Of a stretch of 51,296 nucleotides of DNA, positions 1 to 9,175 are shown piece after piece. The notes under the pieces are model-generated. The model ran no database searches, was not told where the DNA came from, and saw nothing but the letters and a program-made list of their open reading frames with translations. This stretch comes from an uncultured Eubacteriales bacterium (GTDB lineage: Bacteria; Bacillota; Clostridia; Christensenellales; Aristaeellaceae). The position numbers and the translations under genes are program-made. Within the stretch, counting starts at the first letter, position 1. Every line of letters begins with the position of its first letter. The stretch is from NCBI GenBank assembly GCA_902765395.1, contig CACWZP010000022.1, positions 1 through 51,296 of the forward strand, given 5' to 3'.

Positions 1-1962
<1,962 letters not shown>

Positions 1963-1995
1963 AGCCGCCTTTCGTTCGGTTGAATGATTATAAAG

Positions 1996-2028
1996 ATGGA
2001 GGACGGGGATTCAATCCCCGTCCTCCAT
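1996..2028 (-). terminator. Perfect 15-bp hairpin at convergent gene ends
   Basis: Bases 1996-2010 and 2014-2028 are exact reverse complements, separated by a 3-nt loop that is the stop codon of the response-regulator gene. On the minus strand the stem is followed by a moderately U-rich stretch (CTTTATAAT), which suits an intrinsic terminator for the exporter operon. On the plus strand there is no T-run, so it would act there mainly as a 3'-end stabiliser for the kinase mRNA. Confidence 0.7.
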
Positions 2029-2823
2029 TGCCCAGTTGATCTCGTCCAGCTCGGCGTGCAGCGTCTCCGCCCAGCTGTACTGGTTCATGTAATCGCCCAG
2101 ATACTGGTATCTGGACGCTTTCTTTTTGGCCAGCCAGTCGTACAGGTCGCACTCGATCCTGTCCGCCGCGATGCCCATGCTGCCCCGCTGCTTGACGATG
2201 ACGCCGTTCAGCTTGAGCTTCGTCATGGTGTTCTGCAGATCCTGGCGCAGGTTGCTCAGGTAAGAGGCCTTCTTTTCCGGGTCGCCGTCGTCCTCCCACA
2301 GCGCGGCGATGATCTCGCCGTTGGTGGTCTGCGCGCCGCGGTTGTTCACCAGCAGCGCCACGATCTCCTTGGTGCGGGTGTACTTGAAGGCCACCGGCTG
2401 TCCGTCCACGAACAGCTCGAAGTTGCCGAAGGTCTGGGCAAACACCCGCTTGTCGAATTCCTGAGGCGCGGGGTGGCGCAGGTCGTCTAATTCCATCCGC
2501 AGGGCGCCCTCCTCCGCGGGACGCAGCACATAGCCGCTGGCGTGCAGCGCGAAGGCGTTCATGGCGTGATCCGCGCCGTCTGAAAGGAAGATCAGGTTCA
2601 CCTGCGGATACATGTCCTTCAGGTAACGGCCCAGGTCCAGGCCGCTCAACTCCGGCATGGCCGTCGAGAGAAACGCCGCATCGATCTCCTTCTTTCGCGC
2701 TGCGGCCAGGGCGGTCGGGCTGTCCGTGAAGGCGAGCAGTTCCGCCTTCGGGCGCAGCGCCGCGACCAGCTTCGAAAGCCTGTCCAGCGCGCCGGCGTCC
2801 CGTTCCAGCAACAGTATGGTCAC
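2011..2823 (-). CDS. SARP-like transcriptional regulator with degenerate receiver domain
   Basis: A 270-aa protein with an N-terminal receiver-like domain (about 1-115), a winged-helix Trans_reg_C-like domain (about 128-215, FGNFELFVDGQPVAF, TKEIVALL, EIIAALW) and a short C-terminal part ending in the QYSWAE signature I associate with Clostridia SARP-type response regulators. The position that normally carries the phosphorylated Asp (FLDxxMP) is Ser53 (FLSTAMP), and the usual Lys of the KP pair is Arg101, so phosphorelay control is doubtful. The start is GTG at 2823, preceded by GAAGGAGGG and overlapping the upstream stop as GTGA, which implies translational coupling. It is the last gene of the exporter operon and a natural candidate for controlling it. 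Its target is unknown; direct repeats with 11-bp spacing at 8853-8869 fit this regulator type. Confidence 0.85.
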   Translation of the reverse strand: MTILLLERDAGALDRLSKLVAALRPKAELLAFTDSPTALAAARKKEIDAAFLSTAMPELSGLDLGRYLKDMYPQVNLIFLSDGADHAMNAFALHASGYVLRPAEEGALRMELDDLRHPAPQEFDKRVFAQTFGNFELFVDGQPVAFKYTRTKEIVALLVNNRGAQTTNGEIIAALWEDDGDPEKKASYLSNLRQDLQNTMTKLKLNGVIVKQRGSMGIAADRIECDLYDWLAKKKASRYQYLGDYMNQYSWAETLHAELDEINWAMEDGD

Positions 2824-3314
2824 AGCAAGCCCTCCTTCAGGTCCACCGGCCGCACCTGCTGGTTGCGGCGCTGTTCCGGCGTCATGTGCAGCGGATCCGG
2901 CTCGCCCACCAGCAGCATGTCGCCGCCGGAGAGCATGGAATCGTGCAGCGGCCCGGCGCTCAGGTCGGAGATCACCAGCGCGGCAAAGCGGTCGTAGTTG
3001 TCCTCGTCGATGACGGGGAAGCGGTGGCCCATGCGATACCAGTGGGCCGGGTCAAAGCCCGCCTCGCCGGTGTACAGCCGGTCGGCGGTGGCCTCCACCT
3101 CGTCCGGGCCGGCCTGCTGGCCGGGAGCCAGCATGAAGTCGTCGCAGAACAGCATTGCGTAGGCGCGCAGCACCTGCGAGCGCACGGTCATTTCCCGCCC
3201 GCCGCGCTGGACGGTGGAATCCATGATGCGATAGTAGGCCTCCTGGGCGGACTCGTCCCCGTCAAAGCGGACGATCGCGTCATACAGCTCGCGATTGATG
3301 TACGGATGTGCCAT
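2820..3314 (-). CDS. Hypothetical protein of the peptide-export operon
   Basis: I do not recognise this 164-aa protein. It has no signal peptide or membrane helix, is acidic, and shows no obvious catalytic motif; the N-terminal half looks helical (INRELYDAIVRFDGDESAQEAYYRIMDST). The ATG at 3314 has a GGAGGG site 6 nt upstream. The gene lies 18 nt downstream of the second ABC exporter and overlaps the regulator gene by 4 nt, so it is co-expressed and probably translationally coupled with both. Position suggests a cytoplasmic accessory role in export, immunity or regulation; nothing in the sequence decides between these. Confidence 0.75.
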   Translation of the reverse strand: MAHPYINRELYDAIVRFDGDESAQEAYYRIMDSTVQRGGREMTVRSQVLRAYAMLFCDDFMLAPGQQAGPDEVEATADRLYTGEAGFDPAHWYRMGHRFPVIDEDNYDRFAALVISDLSAGPLHDSMLSGGDMLLVGEPDPLHMTPEQRRNQQVRPVDLKEGLL

Positions 3315-3332
3315 GTCGATCCCTCCGGTTTG

Positions 3333-5525
3333 TCAGTTCTCTCCCGCGTCCAGCCGCTGGCGGGCGACCAGGTCGGCAAACGCGCCCTTCCTCTCGATCA
3401 GCTGGTCGTAGGTGCCGTCCTCGATGATCGCGCCCTTGTCCATCACCAGGATGCGGTCGCAGTTGCGAATGGTGGACAGCCGATGGGCGATGACGACGCG
3501 GGTGCATTTCAGCCGGTCCAGCGCCTCGGACACCTGCTTCTGGGTCACGTTGTCCAGCGCGCTGGTGGCCTCGTCCAGGATCAATATGCGGGGCTTGGGG
3601 GCGATGGCCCGGGCGATCAGGAGCCGCTGCTTCTGGCCGCCGGAGATGCCGCCCTGGCCCTCGGAGATCATGGTCTGCATGCCCATGGGCATATCCCTTA
3701 TGTCGTCGGCGATGCCCGCCGTCTCGGCGGCCTCCCAGGCCGCGTCCAGCGTCAGCCACGGCGCGGACAGCGTGATGTTGGAGAAGATGTCGCCCTGCAT
3801 CAGCTGGCCGTTCTGGATGACCACGCCCATGTTACGGCGCAGGGAGCGGGGGTCGATGCCCGCCAGATCCCGGCCGTCGTACAGCACCGAGCCCCGCTGG
3901 GGCTTTTCAAACCCCAGCAGCAGCCGCACCAGCGTGGACTTGCCGCAGCCGGTGCGCCCCACGATGGCCACGTACTCCCCGGCATTGATCTTCAGCGACA
4001 GGTCGGTGAGCACGTCGGGGGTGTCCGGCGCATACCGGAAGGTGACGTGGCTCAGCTCGATGCTGCCGGACAACTGCCGAGCCTGTTCCTTGTCCGCGGT
4101 GATCTCCGGCTCGGTCTTCAGGATCGGCTCCGCCATCTCGAGGATCGGGCGTATGGACGCGGCGGAGATGGCGATGCCGGCCAGGGCCGTGAACGCGCCC
4201 ATAACCCTTCCGTAGGCGGCGGTGAAGCCGTAGTACTGGCTGGGGTCGACGCCGGAGCGCACCGACAGGTAGTACAGCGCGATGTTGCCCACCAGGGAGA
4301 TGGCCAGCGTGATGACCCTGCTCAGCTTGATGAAGGTCGGGGGATTGTACTCCAGCTCCGTGTTTTGGGCGTAGAGCCGTGCCCAGCGGGCGAAGGCGCG
4401 CTTTTCCGAGCCGGACAGCTTGATCTTCTGGATGCCGCTGACCATGGCGTAGCTCATGCCGCTCTCCTGGGCGGCCAGCTTCATCTTCCTTCGGGTGATG
4501 CCGATCTGGGCCAGGGAGACGGCCAGGCTCATGCCCACGGTGACGACGATGATGAGTATGGACGGCCACACCAACAGCGGCGCGAAGCGGAAGATCTCGC
4601 CGATATAGATCAGGGACAGCAGGCTGGTCAGCCCGATGGACATCACGCTGCTGAGCATCATGTCGCACAGCGAGCCCACGGAGTCCGCCCGGCTGGACAG
4701 CTCGCCGGAGGCGAATTGCCGGAAGAAGCTGACCGGTAGGGAGAGTATGCGCATCATCACGGAGGACTCCACCGCCAGCGATGTCTTGGTGGTGAGCCGC
4801 TCCGTCAGCAGGTCGCTGACCACGTTGATCAGCTCCGACGCCACCGCGGCGCACAGCAGGAACACCGCCATGCCGATGAGCATGGACGCGCTCTTGCTCT
4901 GGAGCACCGGCCCGGTGATGGCTTGGTAGACCCTCGGCTCGATCAGCCCCACCAGCGTCACGGCCAGCATGGACAGCACGATCAGGGCGATGTCCCCGGC
5001 GGTGACGCACTTCTTCATGTACAGCAATAGATCCGGGATGCCCAGCTTCTTCATGGGCAGGGGCTGGTAGAAGCACAGGGCCTCCGCATCCAGCCGCTTC
5101 GCCGTCTTGCGGTTCACCCGCACCCGCGCGCCGGTGGTCGGGTCGCGGAAAGTGTAGCCCTGAAGCGTCCCGGGCAGCAGGGCCACCGCCGCGCCGCTGT
5201 CCTTCAGGAAGCCCAGCATCGGCCCGTAGGCGTCCCTGTACCAGCCCTCGGTCAGCTCCACGTCCCGGGTCATCATGCCCAGGGGACGCAGCGCATACTC
5301 CAGCTGGTCGTTCACGTCCGTGATGTCCTCCGGGATTTCCACGGGCTTCTTGTGATAGTATTTCAATATCTCGTCCAGCGCCTCCCGGGCGACCAGGCGC
5401 TCATCCTTGAGGCGCGCCGCCACTCGGCTGCCCAGAACCGAGGCCGCCACCTGCTCGAAGGCGTCCTCGAAGGTTTTTTCGTCGTGCTGTATCCGCTGTC
5501 TGATCTGTTTGTCAAACCAACCCAT
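3333..5525 (-). CDS. NHLM-type ABC exporter, ATP-binding/permease, without peptidase
   Basis: A 730-aa half-transporter. An N-terminal region of about 165 residues (no C39 Cys-His pair) precedes an ABC_membrane domain with about six helices (from about 180 to 450) and an ATPase with Walker A GRTGCGKSTL, signature ISGGQKQR, Walker B ILILDEATSALD and the switch His in IAHRLS. The layout matches the non-peptidase ABC protein of NHLM bacteriocin-type secretion systems. The ATG at 5525 is preceded by AGGAGG with 8-nt spacing. It lies 17 nt downstream of the peptidase-bearing exporter, and the two probably form a heterodimer or act in sequence on the same cargo. Family assignment is from overall architecture and neighbourhood. 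Confidence 0.9.
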   Translation of the reverse strand: MGWFDKQIRQRIQHDEKTFEDAFEQVAASVLGSRVAARLKDERLVAREALDEILKYYHKKPVEIPEDITDVNDQLEYALRPLGMMTRDVELTEGWYRDAYGPMLGFLKDSGAAVALLPGTLQGYTFRDPTTGARVRVNRKTAKRLDAEALCFYQPLPMKKLGIPDLLLYMKKCVTAGDIALIVLSMLAVTLVGLIEPRVYQAITGPVLQSKSASMLIGMAVFLLCAAVASELINVVSDLLTERLTTKTSLAVESSVMMRILSLPVSFFRQFASGELSSRADSVGSLCDMMLSSVMSIGLTSLLSLIYIGEIFRFAPLLVWPSILIIVVTVGMSLAVSLAQIGITRRKMKLAAQESGMSYAMVSGIQKIKLSGSEKRAFARWARLYAQNTELEYNPPTFIKLSRVITLAISLVGNIALYYLSVRSGVDPSQYYGFTAAYGRVMGAFTALAGIAISAASIRPILEMAEPILKTEPEITADKEQARQLSGSIELSHVTFRYAPDTPDVLTDLSLKINAGEYVAIVGRTGCGKSTLVRLLLGFEKPQRGSVLYDGRDLAGIDPRSLRRNMGVVIQNGQLMQGDIFSNITLSAPWLTLDAAWEAAETAGIADDIRDMPMGMQTMISEGQGGISGGQKQRLLIARAIAPKPRILILDEATSALDNVTQKQVSEALDRLKCTRVVIAHRLSTIRNCDRILVMDKGAIIEDGTYDQLIERKGAFADLVARQRLDAGEN

Positions 5526-5542
5526 TCAAAGCGCCTCCTTTC

Positions 5543-7723
5543 TCAATCGCTGGTGACCAGTTTCGCGTAAACGCCGCCGAGGGCATACAGCTCCTCGTGA
5601 GTGCCGTGCTCCACCACCACGCCCTTGTCCAGCACGATGATCTGGTCGCAGTCGCGGATGGTGGACAGCCGGTGGGCGATGACGATGGTGGTAATGCCCC
5701 GGTCCTGGATGGCCTTTACCACGTCGTATTCCGTCTTGGCGTCCAGGGCGCTGGTGGCCTCGTCCAGTATGATGATGGACGGGTCCTGGGCCAGCACACG
5801 GGCGATCTCCATCCGCTGCCGCTGGCCGCCGGACAGGTCGCGCCCGTTCTCGTTCAGGCGATTCTGATAGCCGCCGGGGCGCTGGAGGATGTCGTCGTGG
5901 ATCTGGGCGTCCCGGGCCGCGAGGATCACCTCGAAGTCCTCGATGGAATCGTCCCACATGCGGATGTTGTTGGCAATGGTGTCCTCAAAGAGTATGATAT
6001 CCTGGTCCACCACGGCCAGGGAGCCGGTGAACACGGGGCGGGGGATGGCGGAGATGGGCTTGCCGTCAAACAGAATCTCGCCCTCCCAGGGCCTGTAAAG
6101 CCCGGAGATCAGCTTGGATAGCGTGGACTTGCCGCAGCCGCTGGCGCCCACGATGGCCACGCGCTCGCCGGAGCGGATGTTCAGGGAAAAGTCGGTGATG
6201 ACGGGCTTGCCCAGGCGGGAGTAGCCGAATGTAACGTGCTTCAATTCCACATTGCCCTTCAGCTTGGCGCAGTCCACGTCCTCGCCGACGGGATCAAAGC
6301 GCACGTTGGGATCCGATGGGTATTGCAGCACGTCCTCCACCCGCTCCATCTGGGTGCGCATCTCCTGAATGGTCTGGCTGGCGCCGATCAATGTCTGGGC
6401 CGGGCCGGTGAAGGCGCTCAAAAGGCCCTGGAACAGCGCGATGGCGCCCAGGGTGAACTTTCCCTCCATGGCCAGCCGCACGCCCGCGAACAGTACCAGG
6501 TAATTGGCGGCGGTATTGATCAGCGACGGGATCAGCCCCATCCGGGCGTTCATGCGCGCGTACTTCACCGACTGGGCGTTCACCGAAGCCTGATAGCCCG
6601 CCCACTTGCGGAAGAATCCGTTTTCCGCGCCGCTGGCCTTGATGGTCTCGGTCATGCTGATGCCGGCCAGCGTCGCCGATGCCAGCTTGCCCTCGTCCCG
6701 GGCCTGCACCCGCGTCAGGTTGATCCGGCGCATGGAGACAAATTGGGCCACCAGCAGGTTCGCGGCGATGGATATGAGGCCGATCAGGGTCATCACCAGG
6801 CTGTGCCGCAGCATCAGCACCAGATAGAACACCATCATGACGGTGTTCAACAGCAGCGGCGCGATGGTCTGCACCAGGGTGCCCGCGATGGCGGCGTTGG
6901 TGCTCTGACGCTGCAGGATGTCGCCCGCCATGCGCTGGGAGAAGAAGTCCATGGGCAGGCCCAGCACCTTCCACATGAAGGACGTGCTGCCCACCACGGC
7001 CAGCTTTCCGTTGATCTTCAGGGAATAGACCGTCCGGGCCCATTCCACGATCAACTGCACCGCGCACAAGAGCGCCATCAAACCGATGAACGGGCGAAGC
7101 CAATCCGGGTTGCGGCCGGACAGCAGCCGGTCGAAGAATACCCGGGACATGGCCGGGTTGATGACATCGAACAGATAGGATATGACGGTGGTCAGCGCCA
7201 CGAAGGCTGCCGCCGGTCCCGCGCCGCGCAGGCGCCTGCGGGCAAAGGCCAGCGTGCTCTTGCGCTTGCCGGAGGGGGAGAAGCCCTCCGCGGGGCTGAA
7301 TGTGATGACGACGCCGGTGAAGGCGCGGTCAAACTGCTCCATGGGCACCTTCACGATGCCCCGGGCCGGGTCGTTGATCACGGCCCTGCCGCCCCTGAAG
7401 CCGTCCAGCACCACGAAGTGGTCGAATTCCCAGTGGATGATGCAGGGGAAGGTGGCACTCTCCTTCAGCGCGTCCAGCTCCATGCGGTAGCCGTGCACCT
7501 CGAAGCCGTGGTGCTTCGCGGCCAGCATGATGTTTCTGGCGTTGGAGCCGTCCCGGGATACGCCGCAGTCCACGCGCACGATCTCCAGCGGCACCCACTT
7601 CTGGTACCAGGCCATCACCATGGCCAGGCAGGCCGCGCCGCACTCCAGCGCCTCCATCTGCATGACCACGGGCACCCGCGCCACGCCCCGGGTGAGGGGC
7701 TGCTTGATCTTAACAGAAGGCAA
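5543..7723 (-). CDS. Peptidase-containing ABC exporter (C39, NHLM type)
   Basis: A bifunctional exporter of about 726 aa that cleaves double-glycine leaders and exports the mature peptide. The N-terminal C39 peptidase has Cys28 (ALECGAACLAM), His102 (FDHFVVLDGF) and Asp118 (INDPARG). It is followed by six membrane helices (about 170-440) and an ATPase with Walker A GASGCGKSTL, signature LSGGQRQR and Walker B IIILDEATSALD. The start chosen is TTG at 7723, because GGGAGG lies 8 nt upstream of it; the GTG at 7732 would overlap that ribosome site. It sits 15 nt downstream of the short adaptor. The substrate is very probably the GG-leader protein at the head of the operon. Confidence 0.95.
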   Translation of the reverse strand: MPSVKIKQPLTRGVARVPVVMQMEALECGAACLAMVMAWYQKWVPLEIVRVDCGVSRDGSNARNIMLAAKHHGFEVHGYRMELDALKESATFPCIIHWEFDHFVVLDGFRGGRAVINDPARGIVKVPMEQFDRAFTGVVITFSPAEGFSPSGKRKSTLAFARRRLRGAGPAAAFVALTTVISYLFDVINPAMSRVFFDRLLSGRNPDWLRPFIGLMALLCAVQLIVEWARTVYSLKINGKLAVVGSTSFMWKVLGLPMDFFSQRMAGDILQRQSTNAAIAGTLVQTIAPLLLNTVMMVFYLVLMLRHSLVMTLIGLISIAANLLVAQFVSMRRINLTRVQARDEGKLASATLAGISMTETIKASGAENGFFRKWAGYQASVNAQSVKYARMNARMGLIPSLINTAANYLVLFAGVRLAMEGKFTLGAIALFQGLLSAFTGPAQTLIGASQTIQEMRTQMERVEDVLQYPSDPNVRFDPVGEDVDCAKLKGNVELKHVTFGYSRLGKPVITDFSLNIRSGERVAIVGASGCGKSTLSKLISGLYRPWEGEILFDGKPISAIPRPVFTGSLAVVDQDIILFEDTIANNIRMWDDSIEDFEVILAARDAQIHDDILQRPGGYQNRLNENGRDLSGGQRQRMEIARVLAQDPSIIILDEATSALDAKTEYDVVKAIQDRGITTIVIAHRLSTIRDCDQIIVLDKGVVVEHGTHEELYALGGVYAKLVTSD

Positions 7724-7738
7724 GAATGACACCTCCCG

Positions 7739-8170
7739 TCAATTCATCAGGAAGCTGATGGGGCTCAGGGTCTCGGTGACGATTTGCACGTCGTAAACGC
7801 CCGCGGGCAGCGCGTCGCCTGAATCGTCCAGCGAGGCGGTCACCTTCACGACATCGCCGTCCTGGTACGCGTAATCCACGCGTCCGCTCCGGCCGCCCGC
7901 GCGCACGATCATGCCCTCGTCAATCAGCGCGCCGTCCCCCTCGGGCAGCTCCATCACGATCACGGTGCCATCCGCGTCGAGGGTTCCCTTCGCGGACACC
8001 GTCGTCTCCACCTTCACCAGCGCCGAAGCCACCAGCAGCCCGGCCAGCAGCGCGATCACCGCCGCCAGCACCATCCAGATGCCGGGGCTGGCCACCCGCA
8101 TGTAATCCTGCAATTGCTCCGGGGACGATATGCGCTCCACGCTCTTTTTCCTGAACAGCTGGCTTTGCAT
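7739..8170 (-). CDS. Short HlyD/NHLM-type secretion adaptor
   Basis: A 143-aa membrane protein. The N-terminus (QLFRKKSVERISSPEQLQDYM, first half shown by this motif) matches the start of NHLM secretion (HlyD-type) adaptors. One membrane helix (about 33-53) follows, then a short external beta-rich part. Typical members of the family are around 400 residues and carry a lipoyl domain interrupted by a long coiled-coil hairpin; that hairpin is absent here. The reading frame ends normally, so this looks like a minimal form rather than an obvious frameshift remnant. A Gram-positive exporter needs no periplasm-spanning hairpin, which may explain the size. The start is ATG with GGAGG 7 nt upstream. 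Confidence 0.8.
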   Translation of the reverse strand: MQSQLFRKKSVERISSPEQLQDYMRVASPGIWMVLAAVIALLAGLLVASALVKVETTVSAKGTLDADGTVIVMELPEGDGALIDEGMIVRAGGRSGRVDYAYQDGDVVKVTASLDDSGDALPAGVYDVQIVTETLSPISFLMN

Positions 8171-8488
8171 CTTCCTGCCTCCGTGAACACTCTTCTCGGT
8201 TTAAACCAGCGTTTCCGTGGTCATCTTTTTTCTTCCGGGTCGCGTCAGGCTCCCTTGACTTGCCGCCGGCAAGCCTGCGGGGCTGTTCTTGCCAGAGCGA
8301 AAAACCTGCTCCGCAGCTTTCGCTGTTTAACCTGAGAATGGTGTAATTCTCTGATACGCCAACATGTGGCGAGGCTTGTGCCCCGCCACGAATTGGCATT
8401 GGGTGATTAACCTGTTTCGCTTTTTGGACGCCGCCACCGAATCGAAAGCATGGATTCGCGATCGCGCCGTGGCGGCCCTCTGATCGGC
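8171..8488 (-). other. 318-nt structured spacer between cargo gene and exporter genes
   Basis: No plausible gene is seen here. The stretch is rich in inverted repeats: gtggcg/cgccac (8366-8371 with 8384-8389) nested inside gccaa/ttggc (8358-8362 with 8393-8397); gtggcggc/gccgccac (8430-8437 with 8469-8476) enclosing cgaatc/gattcg (8438-8443 with 8453-8458); and a cttgcc-gcc-ggcaag palindrome near 8259-8273. None is followed by a U-run on the minus strand, so they look like mRNA-stabilising or processing structures that could keep cargo mRNA above exporter mRNA. No known riboswitch was recognised. Confidence 0.5.
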
Positions 8489-8782
8489 TCAGAAGCGCAC
8501 GTACTTGGCGTCCACGTAGCCGTACTTGTCCTTGGCGGGGGAGTAGGCCAGCAGATAGCCCTTCTCCAGGAAGTTCTGGTTGACCTTGATGCTGTCGCCG
8601 TCCTTGTACTTGATGGACATGAACGCGCCGCCCGCGGTCTTCTGCATTACCAGGTAGGTGCCCTTGGGGACGCTCACCTTCGCGGTGACAAAGTTCTTCA
8701 GGTCATGCACGTCATCCTTCTTCTTGCCGCCCGTGACTTCCTCCAGCTCTTCCAGGTTCAGCTCGTTGATCTCGTTGCTCAT
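8489..8782 (-). CDS. Double-glycine-leader protein with SH3-like core (exporter cargo)
   Basis: A 97-aa precursor. Residues 1-19 form a classic GG leader (ELNLEELEEVTGG), with cleavage expected after Gly19 by the C39 peptidase encoded downstream. The 78-aa mature part is lysine-rich, has no Cys, and its second half (GGAFMSIKYKDGD, GYLLAYSPAKDKYGYVDAKYVRF region) looks like a bacterial SH3 domain: short strands ending in a GYVxxKYV motif. The ATG at 8782 is chosen because GGAGGG (8790-8795) lies 7 nt upstream; the in-frame ATG at 8788 is too close. It heads the exporter operon and no lanthipeptide, radical-SAM or cyclodehydratase gene is nearby, so an unmodified secreted protein is most likely. 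Bacteriocin, cell-wall binder and signal are all possible roles. Confidence 0.88.
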   Translation of the reverse strand: MSNEINELNLEELEEVTGGKKKDDVHDLKNFVTAKVSVPKGTYLVMQKTAGGAFMSIKYKDGDSIKVNQNFLEKGYLLAYSPAKDKYGYVDAKYVRF

Positions 8783-8835
8783 TTTCATACCCTCCATTTT
8801 TATGTTGTCGACTGGTTTTGCTTGGTTACGGGCAT

Positions 8836-8869
8836 ATTGTATCATGCCTTTTATCACAGAACTGTCACA
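8836..8869 (-). promoter_or_regulatory. Promoter of the peptide-export operon with 11-bp direct repeats
   Basis: Reading the minus strand, TGTGAC (8869-8864) and TGTGAT (8858-8853) are spaced 11 bp apart, followed 11 nt later by a TACAAT -10 box (8841-8836). There is no good -35 hexamer, which suits an activator-dependent promoter. Tandem half-sites with one-helical-turn spacing next to a -10 are typical targets of OmpR/SARP winged-helix activators. A 17-nt identical core recurs at 13442-13458. Confidence 0.6.
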
Positions 8870-8876
8870 CTCACGC

Positions 8877-8905
8877 GTGACAATTCCCAATCCTGATTAT
8901 ACTAT
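8877..8905 (+). promoter_or_regulatory. Possible distal promoter for the C11 peptidases
   Basis: GTGACA (8877-8882) and TACTAT (8900-8905) are 17 bp apart. The -35 overlaps the TCACGCGTGA palindrome, so a regulator bound there could influence both divergent promoters. It would give a leader of about 260 nt. Confidence 0.35.
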
Positions 8906-9068
8906 ATGCGGCAGCCGATTTGTCAAGGGAATCAATCCCGGCAGGCGCAGATTTCACGGGTTTGCCATCATATGGTTACGAATATGCCGCAACCAGGCGC
9001 CGTGGATGGCGGGCGGCGTGTTTTTTTCAAACACCCCTCCCGGAGGGGGTGTCAGAATCGGAGCGATG

Positions 9069-9077
9069 TGGTATAAT
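9069..9077 (+). promoter_or_regulatory. Extended -10 promoter of the C11 peptidase pair
   Basis: TGG followed directly by a perfect TATAAT (9072-9077) forms an extended -10 element about 100 nt upstream of the first peptidase start. No convincing -35 is visible. Confidence 0.55.
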
Positions 9078-9175
9078 AGAAATGGATTCTATAATATGGA
9101 AGTTTGCTGCCGCCGCATGGCAGTGCGCTTCGTTCCCAAGACATGGAAGCCTGAGAGGGCGTGAAGGGGATTAAC

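Larger units (their letters stand above)
8783..9175. other. Divergent intergenic region between export operon and C11 peptidases
   Basis: This 393-nt gap holds the export-operon promoter, a perfect 10-bp palindrome TCACGCGTGA (8871-8880), two possible plus-strand promoters, and overlapping hairpins near 9018-9053 (gtgttt/aaacac, then acaccc/gggtgt around a CCTCCCGGAGGG core) that could be alternative structures in the peptidase leader. Short open frames here lack ribosome sites and appear spurious. Confidence 0.5.

Noticed and set aside
2011-8782. Lanthipeptide or sactipeptide cluster
   Set aside because: No LanM/LanB, radical-SAM, cyclodehydratase or nitrile-hydratase-type leader gene is visible, and the core has no Cys.
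8920-9174. Short plus-strand frames before the first C11 peptidase
   Set aside because: They cross the probable promoter at 9069-9077, lack ribosome sites and show no domain.
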